64,000 nucleotides of DNA from Schizochytrium sp. CCTCC M209059 (GCA_000818945.1 KN805422.1:1-64000); one strand, 5' to 3'. Positions 1 to 10,137 are shown, numbered from the stretch's first letter. A program made the numbers and translations. The notes: generated by a model from the letters alone, not told the origin.

Positions 1-66
1 TAGTTCACTGTAGCTCAGACTGAAAACGCACTTCAGATCGCGGGGTCTTCAGCCCCGCAGGGTGTT
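1..66 (+). repeat. Dispersed hairpin element, copy A
   Basis: About 62 bases match 56492-56553 with few differences. The core is a GC stem (GCGGGG paired with CCCCGC) around a short TCTTCA loop, preceded by a CGCACTTCAG-type box. A shorter third copy lies inverted at 42671-42708. The element begins at the very edge of the window, so its left end may be cut off. Its nature (mobile-element end or RNA-processing hairpin) is not determined. Confidence 0.7.
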
Positions 67-631
67 ACGATGTGTGCGATACTTTCAAATCCGCGTGCAA
101 GTTCACGCCCTTCGATATTTCCGACGTTGTGAACCCTCGTGGGATAAGAACCTACCAGACGGCGCCCCAAACATATTTCGTCTCGAGTTTGAAGGACTCC
201 CCAAAAGGCACCCGGGCACTCAATATGATCTGGCATGCGATCAAGGAGGAAAAGGTCCTCAAACAGGTTGAGCCATGGCTTGATGTTCAATTACGGTAAG
301 CCCGCAGAGCGCACCAAGTAACTGTTCTTGCTTGGTAGCATAGTCCACAGCCATGGAGAGCCGAAATTATCGACATTGTCGGTTTTCAGACACACCCAAG
401 GATACCAAGGTTAAAGAAAATTGACTAAAATTTTCCGATCTCAATGTTGTAATTAGAACGACATCAAAGCGCGTAAAGCATAAACGACAAGCTTCATTTG
501 TAACGCAAGAGATCAGTCTCTTTCCTCCCATGATCAAGATTTATCCCCCCCCCCCCCCACTTCTTTTCCCAGCGCGTGTGGACTCTCTATACCTCCTCCT
601 ACAGCGCTCCTTCGCCCGTGATGACAAGAAA
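1..631. other. Intergenic region before the dioxygenase gene
   Basis: No gene is supported. The first 66 bases are one copy of a dispersed GC-hairpin element, listed separately. A 75-codon reading at 72-299 (+) has some protein-like character but no recognisable family, and it ends at a GGTAAG that could be a splice donor, so an exon fragment is possible. A run of 14 C residues lies near 546-559, close to the 3' end of the minus-strand gene. Confidence 0.5.
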
Positions 632-2029
632 TCACGCAAGAGGCCCATCACTTGTCAGGACAGTGTAATTCGGGCTGTAAATGCCGACCTGAGCGAGCTT
701 TTCCATTCGATTAATGAGAGCGCAGTTTGGAGGAACGTGAAAGTCCCGAGGGTCATCGGGCCACCAATCGTCCTCATCGTCTGAGCGAAAGGTGGCGCCT
801 GCACGGTTAATGGCGCATTTGTAAAGCTCGAGACCGGCAAGTCCAGGGCATTTATCGCGCATATTGTCTAAACAAGCTTGGTCCTTGTGATGTTTCTGTG
901 CCGTTGTAACGGGCACCATGGGGATTTTGCCTGCCAGCACCTTTACAATATCCAGACCCGTGTAGGCATCGAGAAAGGTAAAGGCACCGTCCGGTTCCTT
1001 CTCATCTGCTTGGTAAAAGGAAAAGTACATTGTTGGACGAAGCAACGGCGATGTATATGCGGACCCGCGATGTCTCAGGAGCGAATTGTACAGCACGAGC
1101 GACCCCCGCGGCACAGAGGCGCGTACAAAAGGGGACCACTGCTCAATTGTCTCCTTGACTGCATCAGAGAGACGATTGTATACTGGCCGATGTGTTCCCG
1201 GGTACGCGTCCAAGGGGGCCTGGTCGTCGCGAATACTGTCCAAGTAGAGAAAACCGGTGATGAAGGTGGCTTTGCCTTGACTGAGGTTTGAGTCTTCGTG
1301 GAAGATTTGCGCCTTGGTCCCTGGATACGAGTTCATGGCCCCGACCTCGCGTAGAGGGGCGCCTTTGCCGAGGAACTCGTCGATTGCGGGCTTGATGAGG
1401 GGAAAGACTCGCTCCATGGCATCTCGTACAGGACCTTTAATTTCCAGTGGAACATCTTTGCGGTACATGAACTCGCGAACGGGGTTCATGTCGTATATTG
1501 GGTTCATGATGCGATTGTTTGTGTGCTCCAGAAGCCTTTTGGCGCTTGCATCGTCGATGACGCGAGGCAAAATCACGAGACCGTGCTCGTCGAGGCGCTG
1601 CGAGATGCGACGCGCGCTTTCCGGGCTAATCGACCTCTGCTCGAGCTCCGCAGCAGTAATGTGGACACTGAGGATGTCGGCCCCGGGCACGGCAAGCGCT
1701 TCGTCTGTTTTTTTTTTGACGTTTTGCAAGGCTTGTGGCGTGATGTCCACAAGACCTTTTGCGACAAGTTCCCCCAGCTTGGCTGCCATAAAGACTTGTC
1801 CTTTATGCTCCATCGCGTCGGCTTCCTGCCGCGTCGTGTCCTCGGTCGCGGCGCGCAGCTCCGCATCGTAGAAATGCTTGCCTGCTTCCTGCACCTGGCG
1901 CCACAGAACCGCGTTTGCGATAATGGAGAGAGCAAGCAGTACGCGTAGCCATTGCGGGCCAAAGAGATCTTGCCGCTGACCGGTGGCCTCTGGACCGCGG
2001 GGCGGCGTCGCCGCCTTCGCCTTCGCCAT
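632..2029 (-). CDS. Phytanoyl-CoA dioxygenase (PhyH)-like Fe(II)/2-oxoglutarate oxygenase, membrane-anchored
   Basis: A 465-residue protein. Residues about 27-43 form one hydrophobic segment that looks like an N-terminal membrane anchor. The second half resembles the PhyH superfamily. The iron-binding HxD is seen as H244-E-D246, with a distal histidine candidate at H320 (LLRHRG) and a 2-oxoglutarate-binding arginine candidate at R331 (RPTMYFSF). Family members hydroxylate acyl chains or other small molecules using Fe(II), O2 and 2-oxoglutarate; the substrate cannot be read here. The ATG at 2029 is the first in frame before the hydrophobic segment. The gene is divergent from the CEP70-like gene over about 360 bases. 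The family call is secure; a specific phytanoyl-CoA substrate is not implied. Confidence 0.8.
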   Translation of the reverse strand: MAKAKAATPPRGPEATGQRQDLFGPQWLRVLLALSIIANAVLWRQVQEAGKHFYDAELRAATEDTTRQEADAMEHKGQVFMAAKLGELVAKGLVDITPQALQNVKKKTDEALAVPGADILSVHITAAELEQRSISPESARRISQRLDEHGLVILPRVIDDASAKRLLEHTNNRIMNPIYDMNPVREFMYRKDVPLEIKGPVRDAMERVFPLIKPAIDEFLGKGAPLREVGAMNSYPGTKAQIFHEDSNLSQGKATFITGFLYLDSIRDDQAPLDAYPGTHRPVYNRLSDAVKETIEQWSPFVRASVPRGSLVLYNSLLRHRGSAYTSPLLRPTMYFSFYQADEKEPDGAFTFLDAYTGLDIVKVLAGKIPMVPVTTAQKHHKDQACLDNMRDKCPGLAGLELYKCAINRAGATFRSDDEDDWWPDDPRDFHVPPNCALINRMEKLAQVGIYSPNYTVLTSDGPLA

Positions 2030-2392
2030 GGCGCTTCGAGCGTGTGTAAAATAGGTTTGGTATGTCCCATGGTCATCACCAGGCCAGGAGTAGATTCCTT
2101 TTGACCTCGAAATTCCGGGAGACTAGACCCGTATTTCCGGGAAATGGCTGCGCCTAACCGTAGCGCCGGTCGTGCGAAAAAAAATACGAGCAGGACAACA
2201 AACCGCCTGAGCGACGGCGCGCACGCGCGCGCGCGCGACGAGGACATAAGCGACGAAAAGAAAGGGGGTAGGCCGGGTCGTGCCGCTTGCGACGACAGCA
2301 AGAGAGCCTCACGCGTTTGGCTCGTACTTGGTCAACGTGCTCGCAGACAAGCAAGATATACTATACTACTCATACACACACGCACACACAAG
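2030..2392. promoter_or_regulatory. Shared divergent promoter region (dioxygenase / CEP70-like)
   Basis: This 363-base region separates two divergent starts. It holds an alternating GC stretch at about 2219-2237 and a TATACTATACTACT block at 2357-2370, 23 bases before the chosen ATG of the plus-strand gene, followed by CA repeats typical of a leader. The open frame of the plus gene extends back to 2144, so a longer N-terminus cannot be excluded. Confidence 0.4.
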
Positions 2393-5300
2393 ATGGCCGA
2401 GGACGACCTCAACGTTTCACGGGGCACGGCGAGATCGCTGGCGTCGCTCTCCGTCGTTGACGGAGGCCTTGAAGTCGATCTGGGCGAAGCGACGCTGCAA
2501 ATTAATAGCGTCGGCAGCATCGATATCAACGTACGTGAGGGCGGCTCGCCGCGCTCACGTCGCAGTCGACGAAGCGAGCGTTCCCATGGGCTCGACGACT
2601 TTCTCGAGAATCGTAGTCTCGACGCCTCCCTCGTCGAACATACTGCTGCACGAACCGCAATGAGTCTTGGTCTCGACTTTGGCGACGACGACGACGACGA
2701 CGTCGAAGACGAAGATGACAATGAAGACGCCAAACAACAAATCGACCAAGATGAAGGTGAAACGGGCATCGACTTTGCACACCTTTTGCGTGGAGACGAC
2801 GACAGTGCAGCCGACGACCTCGTCGCTAGCCATGACCATTACGCAATCGACGACGAAGACGGCGATGAAATCATCGACGACGATGTCGACGACAACGATG
2901 AGTTCTCTGGTCACCCACACGCGACGAGCGACCTCGAGCCTCCGAGTCTCAACACGAGTCTCGAAGCGCGCCTCAAGCGACTCGAAGCCCTGCTCGAGGA
3001 TGAAGCCAACGCGAGCCGCGATATGGACACCAGTCAAACGCAACAAAGTTCAGGCGTTGACCTTTCAGAGACCAAGGCAAGCCTAGAGGCCAGAATGCAG
3101 CGCCTTGACAAGCTGCTTCAGACGTCATCTTCCCATGACGACAGGGATGATGATGACGTGCACGACGACGATAACCACCACGAAGACGATCATCATGTCG
3201 GCATTGACAACAGCAACGACCACATTGACAATGATGCTCGTTTCAACGCGCATGGTCCTCCGCATAGCGACAACGGTAGCGAATCTCAAGCAGAAATAGA
3301 TACACTTCTCGGCGGCGTCGGCGTCGGCGGCGGCGGCGGCAGGCAATCGCCTTCAAAAAGCATTGCGTCGAGATCACCCCCTGGTGAACGACGCTCTCCC
3401 TTGGGACGCGACGATGCCATGCCGGGCGAACAGGGCCTCGGACTGAGCGCTCTTGACGAGAGAATGGCCGAAGATGACATCTGGGAACGCATGAACCGTG
3501 CTCTGCAGCAGGCCGGCTTCGGCGCCATCAACATGCGCGACGTTGGCGGCCCCGAGCCTGGGGCCATGCTATCGCAGCTACGTAGCATCCTCGCGCAATA
3601 CCATCGGCGAGGCGAAATGATCGAAGAGCTCACCATGGAAGAGTCATCCAGCAAGCGCACCGACGAAGAATTGTACAGCAAGCTAGAGCAGTCTCGACGC
3701 GAGGTGGCGCGACTTCAGGAGCGTCTCAAAGGTGCCCAAGCCGAGGTCCGCGAGGCCCAAGACAAACAGTCGGCCACGCATCGCGGCGACGCCGAGCAGG
3801 TTCGAGCCCTGCAGCGCGAAAATGCTGCCCTGCAGCAAAAACTCTCCTTGTCAGAACACCGCGTTCGCGCCAAAGAAGGGGAAATGGAACGCATGCACAA
3901 AAAGCTCACCACCGAGGCGCGCCACGCGGCGACGCAACGCGAGCGTACACGTGCCGTCTTTCGCGACGTAGCGAAACGTGACCCACGCGCCGCATCGCAA
4001 ACAGATCAGAAACTGCTTGACATCGTCGAGGCCTTTGAGACGGAGCGCCGCGAACTCCACGAGGAGCGCGATCTTCTCAATGCAGAGGTGCGCCGTCTCA
4101 ACCACGCTCTTGAAGACCGCGAGAATGAACTCAACGGGAGCCGTGCGTCATCGCTCGACGAAATCGAGCGCTCGCTCCTGCGCAAGGCGCGCGACGTCGA
4201 GGCGGACCAGAGAGTCTCGCGCGAGGCCATGGACCGCCGCGAGAGGGCCATCATTGCCAAGCTCAGCAAGCTGGAGGGCCAGCTTGCCGAGGCACGCCGC
4301 GCCGAGCAGCACGCCGCAGATCACGTCGAAAATCTTAAACTTGAGCTCGCCTCGCGGCCAACAATGCGGGACTGGAAAGCAGCACAGCGTCGCATTACAA
4401 AGCTCGAGGCACAAGTGCAAAGCGCCGTCGAGGCTCTTGAAGAATCCGAAATTGACGAGGCTCGTCGCAATAACATCTTCGTCGCGCGGCCTTCTCGCGG
4501 CGGTCCTGGACATGGAAACACCCATCGGTCTCAAGCGGATGGCGACCATCTCTCTCCACGCGATCGCGTCGAGCTCATGGCCAAGCGCGCACTTGCCGAG
4601 GCCTCGGACAATCGTCGCCGCACCAGCACTGCCGAGCTCATTCGTCGCGACAAACTCAATCACCGCCTTGGTCTTTCGCGCCTCACAGCGCTGCCCAAAA
4701 CGGCAGCGCACGAGATTTTGCAGGAAATTTGTCGCATCCTCGAGCTCGCTGATGTCGATCTCATCGTGCCTGCTCTACAGAAAATGTGCTGGGTCGTCCG
4801 CGCCATGCCGCGCCTCGAGCGTTTCGCCAAGGACATTTCGGGCTTTGTCCTTCTTCATGGCGACGACCTCTTGCGCGAGACTGCGCAAGATCCTTCTGTG
4901 GCAAATCCCACGTCCGCATCGCTGCAAGCCATCTTGCCCCAGCTCAAGCGCTGGGTCAATGACGTGCGCACGGTCACAGTGTGGCGCGAGTTTCGCGAAG
5001 ACTTATTGCACGAGCTTTCTCGTGCGCCCTCCATGGCCTTGCCTTCGGGCAACCCACACCGTACACGCCAGTCTTGCGACATGAACAATGCACAAATTGT
5101 GCAGGCCGTGCGCGATCTCGTCTCGCTCGAACGCGGCATGATGGATCACCAGACTGCCTTTCGCGCGGCAGACGACTTTCTCGCAAACAACCCGGACGCC
5201 CTCGTGTCTCGTTGTGTCGCCCACTTTCAGCAGCTTTTTGAGCTGCGGTCCGTGGAAGGTGTTATTCCAAAGATGAACGAGCTCTACGTGTATACCAACG

Positions 5301-5659
5301 AGATGCGAAACTTTATGCAAGTCTTGCGTCCCACGGTTGGTCTTGGTTCGAACGCCTCCGTTCACGCTTGTCTTGCAAAGCTTCAGGACCTTAGCATGGG
5401 CCCCGTCTCGCGATCTTCATCTGGCGATCAGGACGATCCAGAGCCCACAGCAGTCGATGACAAAAGCGACGGGGCCGCGTCTGCCTCAAGGGCCGACTTT
5501 GCAGTAGACTTGCGTTTGCCTCGCTGGGAGGATGGGGATGACGACGATGACAGAGACGACGACGCCACTCACCAAGCTTCCGCTACCAACAACGCGCTCG
5601 CCGTTGTCTGCGACGACGACGCAAGCCCACAAGAGGAGCACCATCACTTTCTGGACTAA
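2393..5659 (+). CDS. CEP70: CEP70-like centrosomal/basal-body coiled-coil protein
   Basis: A 1088-residue protein from the ATG at 2393, chosen because a CA-rich leader precedes it. The frame is open further upstream to 2144 without protein-like sequence. The first third is very acidic (Asp/His/Glu runs) and contains two related short repeats beginning SLEARLKRLEALL and SLEARMQRLDKLL. The middle (about 410-700) is a long charged coiled coil. The C-terminal third resembles CEP70, including a block near HFQQLFELRSVEGVIPKMNE followed by LYVYTNEMRNFM, which matches the conserved C-terminus known in animal CEP70. That protein works at centrosomes and basal bodies in microtubule organisation. The protein is nearly twice the length of human CEP70 because of the acidic N-terminus. 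Together with the CFAP97-like gene at 41 kb it suggests a flagellated stage. Confidence 0.7.
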   Translation: MAEDDLNVSRGTARSLASLSVVDGGLEVDLGEATLQINSVGSIDINVREGGSPRSRRSRRSERSHGLDDFLENRSLDASLVEHTAARTAMSLGLDFGDDDDDDVEDEDDNEDAKQQIDQDEGETGIDFAHLLRGDDDSAADDLVASHDHYAIDDEDGDEIIDDDVDDNDEFSGHPHATSDLEPPSLNTSLEARLKRLEALLEDEANASRDMDTSQTQQSSGVDLSETKASLEARMQRLDKLLQTSSSHDDRDDDDVHDDDNHHEDDHHVGIDNSNDHIDNDARFNAHGPPHSDNGSESQAEIDTLLGGVGVGGGGGRQSPSKSIASRSPPGERRSPLGRDDAMPGEQGLGLSALDERMAEDDIWERMNRALQQAGFGAINMRDVGGPEPGAMLSQLRSILAQYHRRGEMIEELTMEESSSKRTDEELYSKLEQSRREVARLQERLKGAQAEVREAQDKQSATHRGDAEQVRALQRENAALQQKLSLSEHRVRAKEGEMERMHKKLTTEARHAATQRERTRAVFRDVAKRDPRAASQTDQKLLDIVEAFETERRELHEERDLLNAEVRRLNHALEDRENELNGSRASSLDEIERSLLRKARDVEADQRVSREAMDRRERAIIAKLSKLEGQLAEARRAEQHAADHVENLKLELASRPTMRDWKAAQRRITKLEAQVQSAVEALEESEIDEARRNNIFVARPSRGGPGHGNTHRSQADGDHLSPRDRVELMAKRALAEASDNRRRTSTAELIRRDKLNHRLGLSRLTALPKTAAHEILQEICRILELADVDLIVPALQKMCWVVRAMPRLERFAKDISGFVLLHGDDLLRETAQDPSVANPTSASLQAILPQLKRWVNDVRTVTVWREFREDLLHELSRAPSMALPSGNPHRTRQSCDMNNAQIVQAVRDLVSLERGMMDHQTAFRAADDFLANNPDALVSRCVAHFQQLFELRSVEGVIPKMNELYVYTNEMRNFMQVLRPTVGLGSNASVHACLAKLQDLSMGPVSRSSSGDQDDPEPTAVDDKSDGAASASRADFAVDLRLPRWEDGDDDDDRDDDATHQASATNNALAVVCDDDASPQEEHHHFLD

Positions 5660-5862
5660 TAATAAGCATGGAGAGGGCCACGGTAGGATTGGTGTTTACA
5701 GAGGGGAAAGAGAGTGACTGGATGACGGGAGGCCTTGCTTGCTTGCTTGCTTGCTTTTTAATTTACCTCGCTATCAGCACAAAAACTATGATTATAGATT
5801 CAAAAAAATAAAAATGAACAAAAATGGCTCTCGCGCTGATGTGCAAACATCGGAGCGTTGAT

Positions 5863-7597
5863 CTACTTTTCGTCGTCGACTTCGCGAGACCCTCCTAGGA
5901 TATCACCAGCACCGCGACCGTCACCGTCGATGATAAAGGGATAAGGCTGGTCAATCTGCAGGTTTTCGTTGATTTCACGCATGATCTCGAGACAAAGTTC
6001 ATCCTGAAAGGGCAGCGTGACCACCTGGACGCCCGCCGGAAGTCCAGCGCTGCCCTTGAGCGTGGCGGTAGCAATCTGTTGCCACTCATCTTGAATGTCA
6101 ACGTGCGCAAACTTTTCTTCGTCGTCGCGAACTGTGGTCACGGGAACAGTACCTGCCGGGAGATGAAGCAGGTTAAAAAGATACGTCAGCGAGGCGGTCA
6201 CGGCAAGCTTTTTCGAGACACCATGCGGAAGCGCAGGGAGAGCCCCGCCAGGACATATGAGCGCGTCCAGGCCTTGGTCCTTCATAAGTGCGCAAAAGTC
6301 TGCACGGTACTTTTCCACTTCCTTTGTGAGCTCCCAATACTCCATGACAGTGCGCCGACGACTGATCTCAAAGCCAAAGGCCTTACGAGGTTCTCCGGCG
6401 CGCCGCAAGACCGGCGCCACAGCTTTACGAAGCCACGTCGGAGCGTTTGCAATCATTTCGAGTTCCTTGTACTCATCAAGAAAGGGTGTTCCATCCAGGC
6501 CGCTCTTCATATTGCGCAGGCCGCCCTCTGCAGCCATGGAACCCATGTAGAGCTCGACGAATTTCCACTTGCCTGGGACGACAAAGGGCACGAGTTCATG
6601 GCCAAGACCTTCGAGCACGACCCGAGTCTCCTCGAGTGCTCGGGCGCAGCCAGCAGACACGTTAAACCACTCATCAGACGCAATGACGCCGATGCGAAGT
6701 CGAGGCAGGCTCCGAGGCGCGCGGAGCGCGCGAAAGGGTAGAGGGGCAGAGGACGCGCATGACGGCCTCGAGGTCTTCCACGTTGCGGGCCATGGGGCCT
6801 GGCGAGGACAAGATTAGCTGCTGGCCGTTGCGCCGATCTCGTTGCGGGGCGCTAAAGCCCGCCTGGGATAGGCGTTTCGGGGTCGGTTTAAAACCAGCAA
6901 GTCCACAAAAATGCGAGGGGATACGCACGGAGCCACCAATGTCTGTTCCCAGACCGACGAAACTTGCGCCACACGCGATAAGAGCACCTTCGCCGCCCGA
7001 AGAGCCCCCGGGAGTGCGCTCTCGGTTCCATGGATTGAGGGCACGGCCCCACAAATCGTTCATGCTCTCTGGAAGCATGAGACTGAGTGGCACATTGCTC
7101 TTGACAAAGATGATGGCGCCGGCATCCACCAAGGCTTGCACTAGAGGGGCGTTGCGCTCGCGCGGGGCTTGGATGCGGGAAAAGATTCCAGCTGTCGAAT
7201 CGGCGCCCTCGACATCAATGTGATCTTTAATGGAAATCGGCAGTCCGTGCAGCGGCCCACACGCAGCTTCGCCTTCTCGTGCGAGTTTCTCGTCTGCGGC
7301 ACGCGCGGACGCTATGGCCCGCATGAAGAGCTCCTCCGTCGTGGCGGCTAGCTCCTGGCCCGCGCGTCGTGCAAGAAGACACATGCATACCATGACCTTT
7401 TCGGCGCTCAGCTTGCTGCTCTTGATGCGATCCACAACTTGTACGGCGCGAAGGTGCAAGAGCTCGCGTTGTTCGTCAATCTTCATGACAAGCTCGGGGT
7501 GTGCCTTGACGTAGGCATCGAGCTCGCTGCGTTGGTCCTCGCGAGCTTGAAGTTTCGCATCTCGTCCAGTCCGCTGCTCACGCGACAGCTTGACCAT
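5863..7597 (-). pseudogene. FAAH: FAAH-like amidase (amidase signature family), interrupted by a single-base frameshift
   Basis: Two adjoining frames (7597-6743 and 6741-5863) together encode about 577 residues, close to the 579 of mammalian fatty acid amide hydrolase. Catalytic residues are visible as K124 (ISIKDHID), S199 in GGSSGG and S223 in GTDIGGSVRIP. The three sit a constant 18 residues before the known FAAH triad K142/S217/S241. The second frame carries a well-matched C-terminus (FNLLHLPAGTVPVTTV, GLPAGVQVVTLPFQDELCL). The join fits one extra base near 6742, between CTC-TGC-CCC and CTA-CCC-TTT. There is no sign of an intron that would repair the frame. The enzyme would hydrolyse fatty acid amides. 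It lacks the N-terminal membrane helix of mammalian FAAH. The lesion may be an assembly error; everything else is intact. The start is ATG 7597. Confidence 0.75.
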
Positions 7598-7855
7598 GGT
7601 CAAAAGGAGCGAGTCAAGGCCACGGCCGAGCGATCAACCCAAGCGCGAGCGCGCGCGCGCGCGAGCAAGTGGATGGCAATGGTGTAAGCCCTTGTCTGCT
7701 GCGGCTCCTTCAATTCCTCTTGGATTGGTTTCATATTTGTTGCAAAATTTGCGGGTGTGCGTTTTTCCATGAGAGGGACGGTCAGTCAGCGGGGAAGTAT
7801 AAGTTGCCATTTTGTACGAGCACACAAGAGAGAATACGAGCGAAAAAGTAGAGAA

Positions 7856-7888
<33 letters not shown>

Positions 7889-8009
7889 AGAGTCTTCGAG
7901 TTCGGTGGCGTTGTTGTCGAGAGTGACTTGGCCCGAAACTCGAGGTCGATATTATTCTTATGTTCATAGATCTAAACTAAACTAAACTAAACTAGGCTAG
8001 CTTGACTAC
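7598..8009. other. Intergenic region with GA and GC dinucleotide repeats
   Basis: This is the upstream region of the amidase gene and the 3' flank of the diflavin reductase, both on the minus strand. It contains an alternating GC/GA run near 7638-7665, a GA microsatellite at 7851-7892 and a tandem AAACT-type run at 7974-7993. No coding sequence is supported. Confidence 0.6.
7851..7892. repeat. (GA)n microsatellite
   Basis: About 42 bases of nearly pure GA dinucleotide with a single AAAG and GG interruption. Confidence 0.9.
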
Positions 8010-9836
8010 TTAGCTCCATGCTTCAATCTTGAATCGATTCTTCCGCTGGAGCACCTGCACAACGCGCGCAGCTTGGACCTTGGCCGCGTCTGCGTCGAGA
8101 CCTTCTTGACCCAAACTTGCAGCGATGGCGTCTTGCACGGCTTCCTTGACATCCGTCGGCATCTGTTTCGCCGAGCCCGAAATGTACAACACGCCCTCGT
8201 GCTGCAACAGCAGATCGGCGATCTTGGCTCCATCATCACGCACCAGTCTTTGCACGTACACCTTTCTACGAGGGTCATCGCGCGAGTATGCTGTGCGAAC
8301 AGATCCTAGCTTTTTGGCCTCCAACATAGCGTTCCACTCGTCTCGATAGAAGTCATCCTTGGTCTTGGAGCGGCATCCAAAATACAAGTGAACGTTCTCT
8401 TGCTGGCGCTCGTGAATAAGCGCGCGCATTGGGGCCACGCCAGTTCCGGGACCTACAAGAATAAGTGGGGTCTCAGGAGCCTCAGGCAGACGGAGTGTGC
8501 CCTTTTTAATCTGGCAAAGAAGACGGTGCTGCGGCGCCATGCCCGCCCACCAGCGGGAAGCTACGCCCTGCACGTTGCGTCCCCACGGCGTAACAAAAGC
8601 CAACATAGCGATTGTTAGTTGCAATCGCTTGCGTCCGTGCGCGCGCGGCGCAGAACTTATACTATACTCGCGCGGCTGCAAAAGAGGAATCATATCGACA
8701 AGGTACTCCAAAGGGACCTTGACCGAGGTGAACTCCTCCAACACCTCGAGATAGGATTTACGTTCCTTCTTGCAATACGCGTGGAAAAGATCGTTGCCTT
8801 CGCGTGAGCTGAGCTCCTCGCATTTTTCCTTTTCCTCCTCATCCCCAGCAAAGAACATGAGTGCCTCGAAAAATCGTCGGCGTGGCGTGCCGAGAACGTC
8901 CAGGTATCGACGCAAGAGGTGGCGCATGCTCACCTGGCGCGGTACATGAGCCACATCGAGCTCAAGTATCGTGTCCAAGCGGGGAAGATCCAGTTTCTGC
9001 AGAAGACGCGCGAGACGGGCCTCGTCGACTTCGTTCTCAGGATACACGACGGCAATGTCGCCTGCTTCGTACGGAAGCTCCTCCTCAGAGGCGAGCTCAA
9101 TGTGACGCACGTCCTGCTCCCAGTCTGCAGCCGTAATGCGGTCATTGCACACAAGAGACGCCTCGAACGGCTTGGCACTGTATGTACCAAAGGGTGCGCG
9201 GGACGCGGCCGATGTGGCCCAAGCGCTCCATGTTTCATCAAGGTTTGCATTGTCCCCCTTTTCATCGGGGCGGCCGTTCTCGGAGGTCGTCCTGGCATCC
9301 ACCATGCGGATCTTCTCGTTGCGTGGGGCAAAAAGACGCGGGGCATCGTCAATCACAAAGCCTGGGGGCAAGGGGTAGTGTTGGAGGACTTGAGTCCACA
9401 TGAGCGGCAACCAGGCGTCGAGATCCCCTTCCAGCCCGTGCTGACTTTGGTCATCGGCGAATCCGCGATCTGCAATCTCTTTTGCGCCAAGCTGCAAAAG
9501 TCGATTGCGCAGCATGCGCGCCATCACATTGTACTTTGCGTAGCTCGAGTCGCCGCAACCAAAGACGACAAATTGCAGCTCTGCAAGCACGTCGGACGGC
9601 AAGCCTTTGCGCAGTAAGAATCGCCAAAACTGCCGCATATTGTCAGGAGGATCTCCATCGCCCGTAGTGGCCACCACAAAGATGACGAGCTTCTCCGCGA
9701 CCAAGTCTTCGCGCTTGTAGGCGTCGAGCGCCATGTACGGCACCTCGGGGCCGAAGTTGCGTCTCGACGCCTCGCGCGCAATGCGCTCCGCGACCTCTTC
9801 CGCGGAACCTGTCTGGCTTCCGTACAGCACGATCAT
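8010..9836 (-). CDS. NDOR1: NADPH-dependent diflavin oxidoreductase (NDOR1/Tah18 type)
   Basis: A 608-residue protein from ATG 9836 (human NDOR1 is 597). It has an N-terminal flavodoxin domain opening MIVLYGSQTGSAEEVAE, with ATTGDGDPP and VFGCGDSSYAKYN as FMN-binding loops. The FAD/NADPH half shows REYSISSAPRAHGRK (RxYS), ILVGPGTGVAPMRA and LYFGCRSKTKDDFY. The C-terminus FKIEAWS matches the aromatic end of the family. Known members pass electrons from NADPH to the Fe-S protein anamorsin/Dre2 in cytosolic Fe-S cluster assembly. The frame stays open upstream into the assembly gap at 10138, but that stretch (Arg/Ala-rich) does not look like family sequence, so the family-matching ATG is preferred. 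It is on the same strand as the amidase gene. Confidence 0.92.
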   Translation of the reverse strand: MIVLYGSQTGSAEEVAERIAREASRRNFGPEVPYMALDAYKREDLVAEKLVIFVVATTGDGDPPDNMRQFWRFLLRKGLPSDVLAELQFVVFGCGDSSYAKYNVMARMLRNRLLQLGAKEIADRGFADDQSQHGLEGDLDAWLPLMWTQVLQHYPLPPGFVIDDAPRLFAPRNEKIRMVDARTTSENGRPDEKGDNANLDETWSAWATSAASRAPFGTYSAKPFEASLVCNDRITAADWEQDVRHIELASEEELPYEAGDIAVVYPENEVDEARLARLLQKLDLPRLDTILELDVAHVPRQVSMRHLLRRYLDVLGTPRRRFFEALMFFAGDEEEKEKCEELSSREGNDLFHAYCKKERKSYLEVLEEFTSVKVPLEYLVDMIPLLQPREYSISSAPRAHGRKRLQLTIAMLAFVTPWGRNVQGVASRWWAGMAPQHRLLCQIKKGTLRLPEAPETPLILVGPGTGVAPMRALIHERQQENVHLYFGCRSKTKDDFYRDEWNAMLEAKKLGSVRTAYSRDDPRRKVYVQRLVRDDGAKIADLLLQHEGVLYISGSAKQMPTDVKEAVQDAIAASLGQEGLDADAAKVQAARVVQVLQRKNRFKIEAWS

Positions 9837-10137
9837 CTTCCCGCCCGCGCGACGTCTTCTCCTCGGCTTCCTGTCGCAGGCCTCTGCGACAATTCCTGTT
9901 CTCGCGCGCGCGCGGGGACGATCGATTCCTGCGATCGACGGCGTCTCGGCATTGGCGCATTGGCGCGAGAGCTGACGACCTGTTTTTTCGGAGGTTCTCG
10001 TCGCTCCGGAGGTTCTCATCTTACCATGGCTTCTCATCGCTCCGAAGGTTCCCGCCGATCCAGCGGGTGGACCGCGCAACCCGAGTGCCGCTCTTGCCAG
10101 ACTGGAGGCGAGTCCCGTGGCGGTCCGCCCCCCCCCC

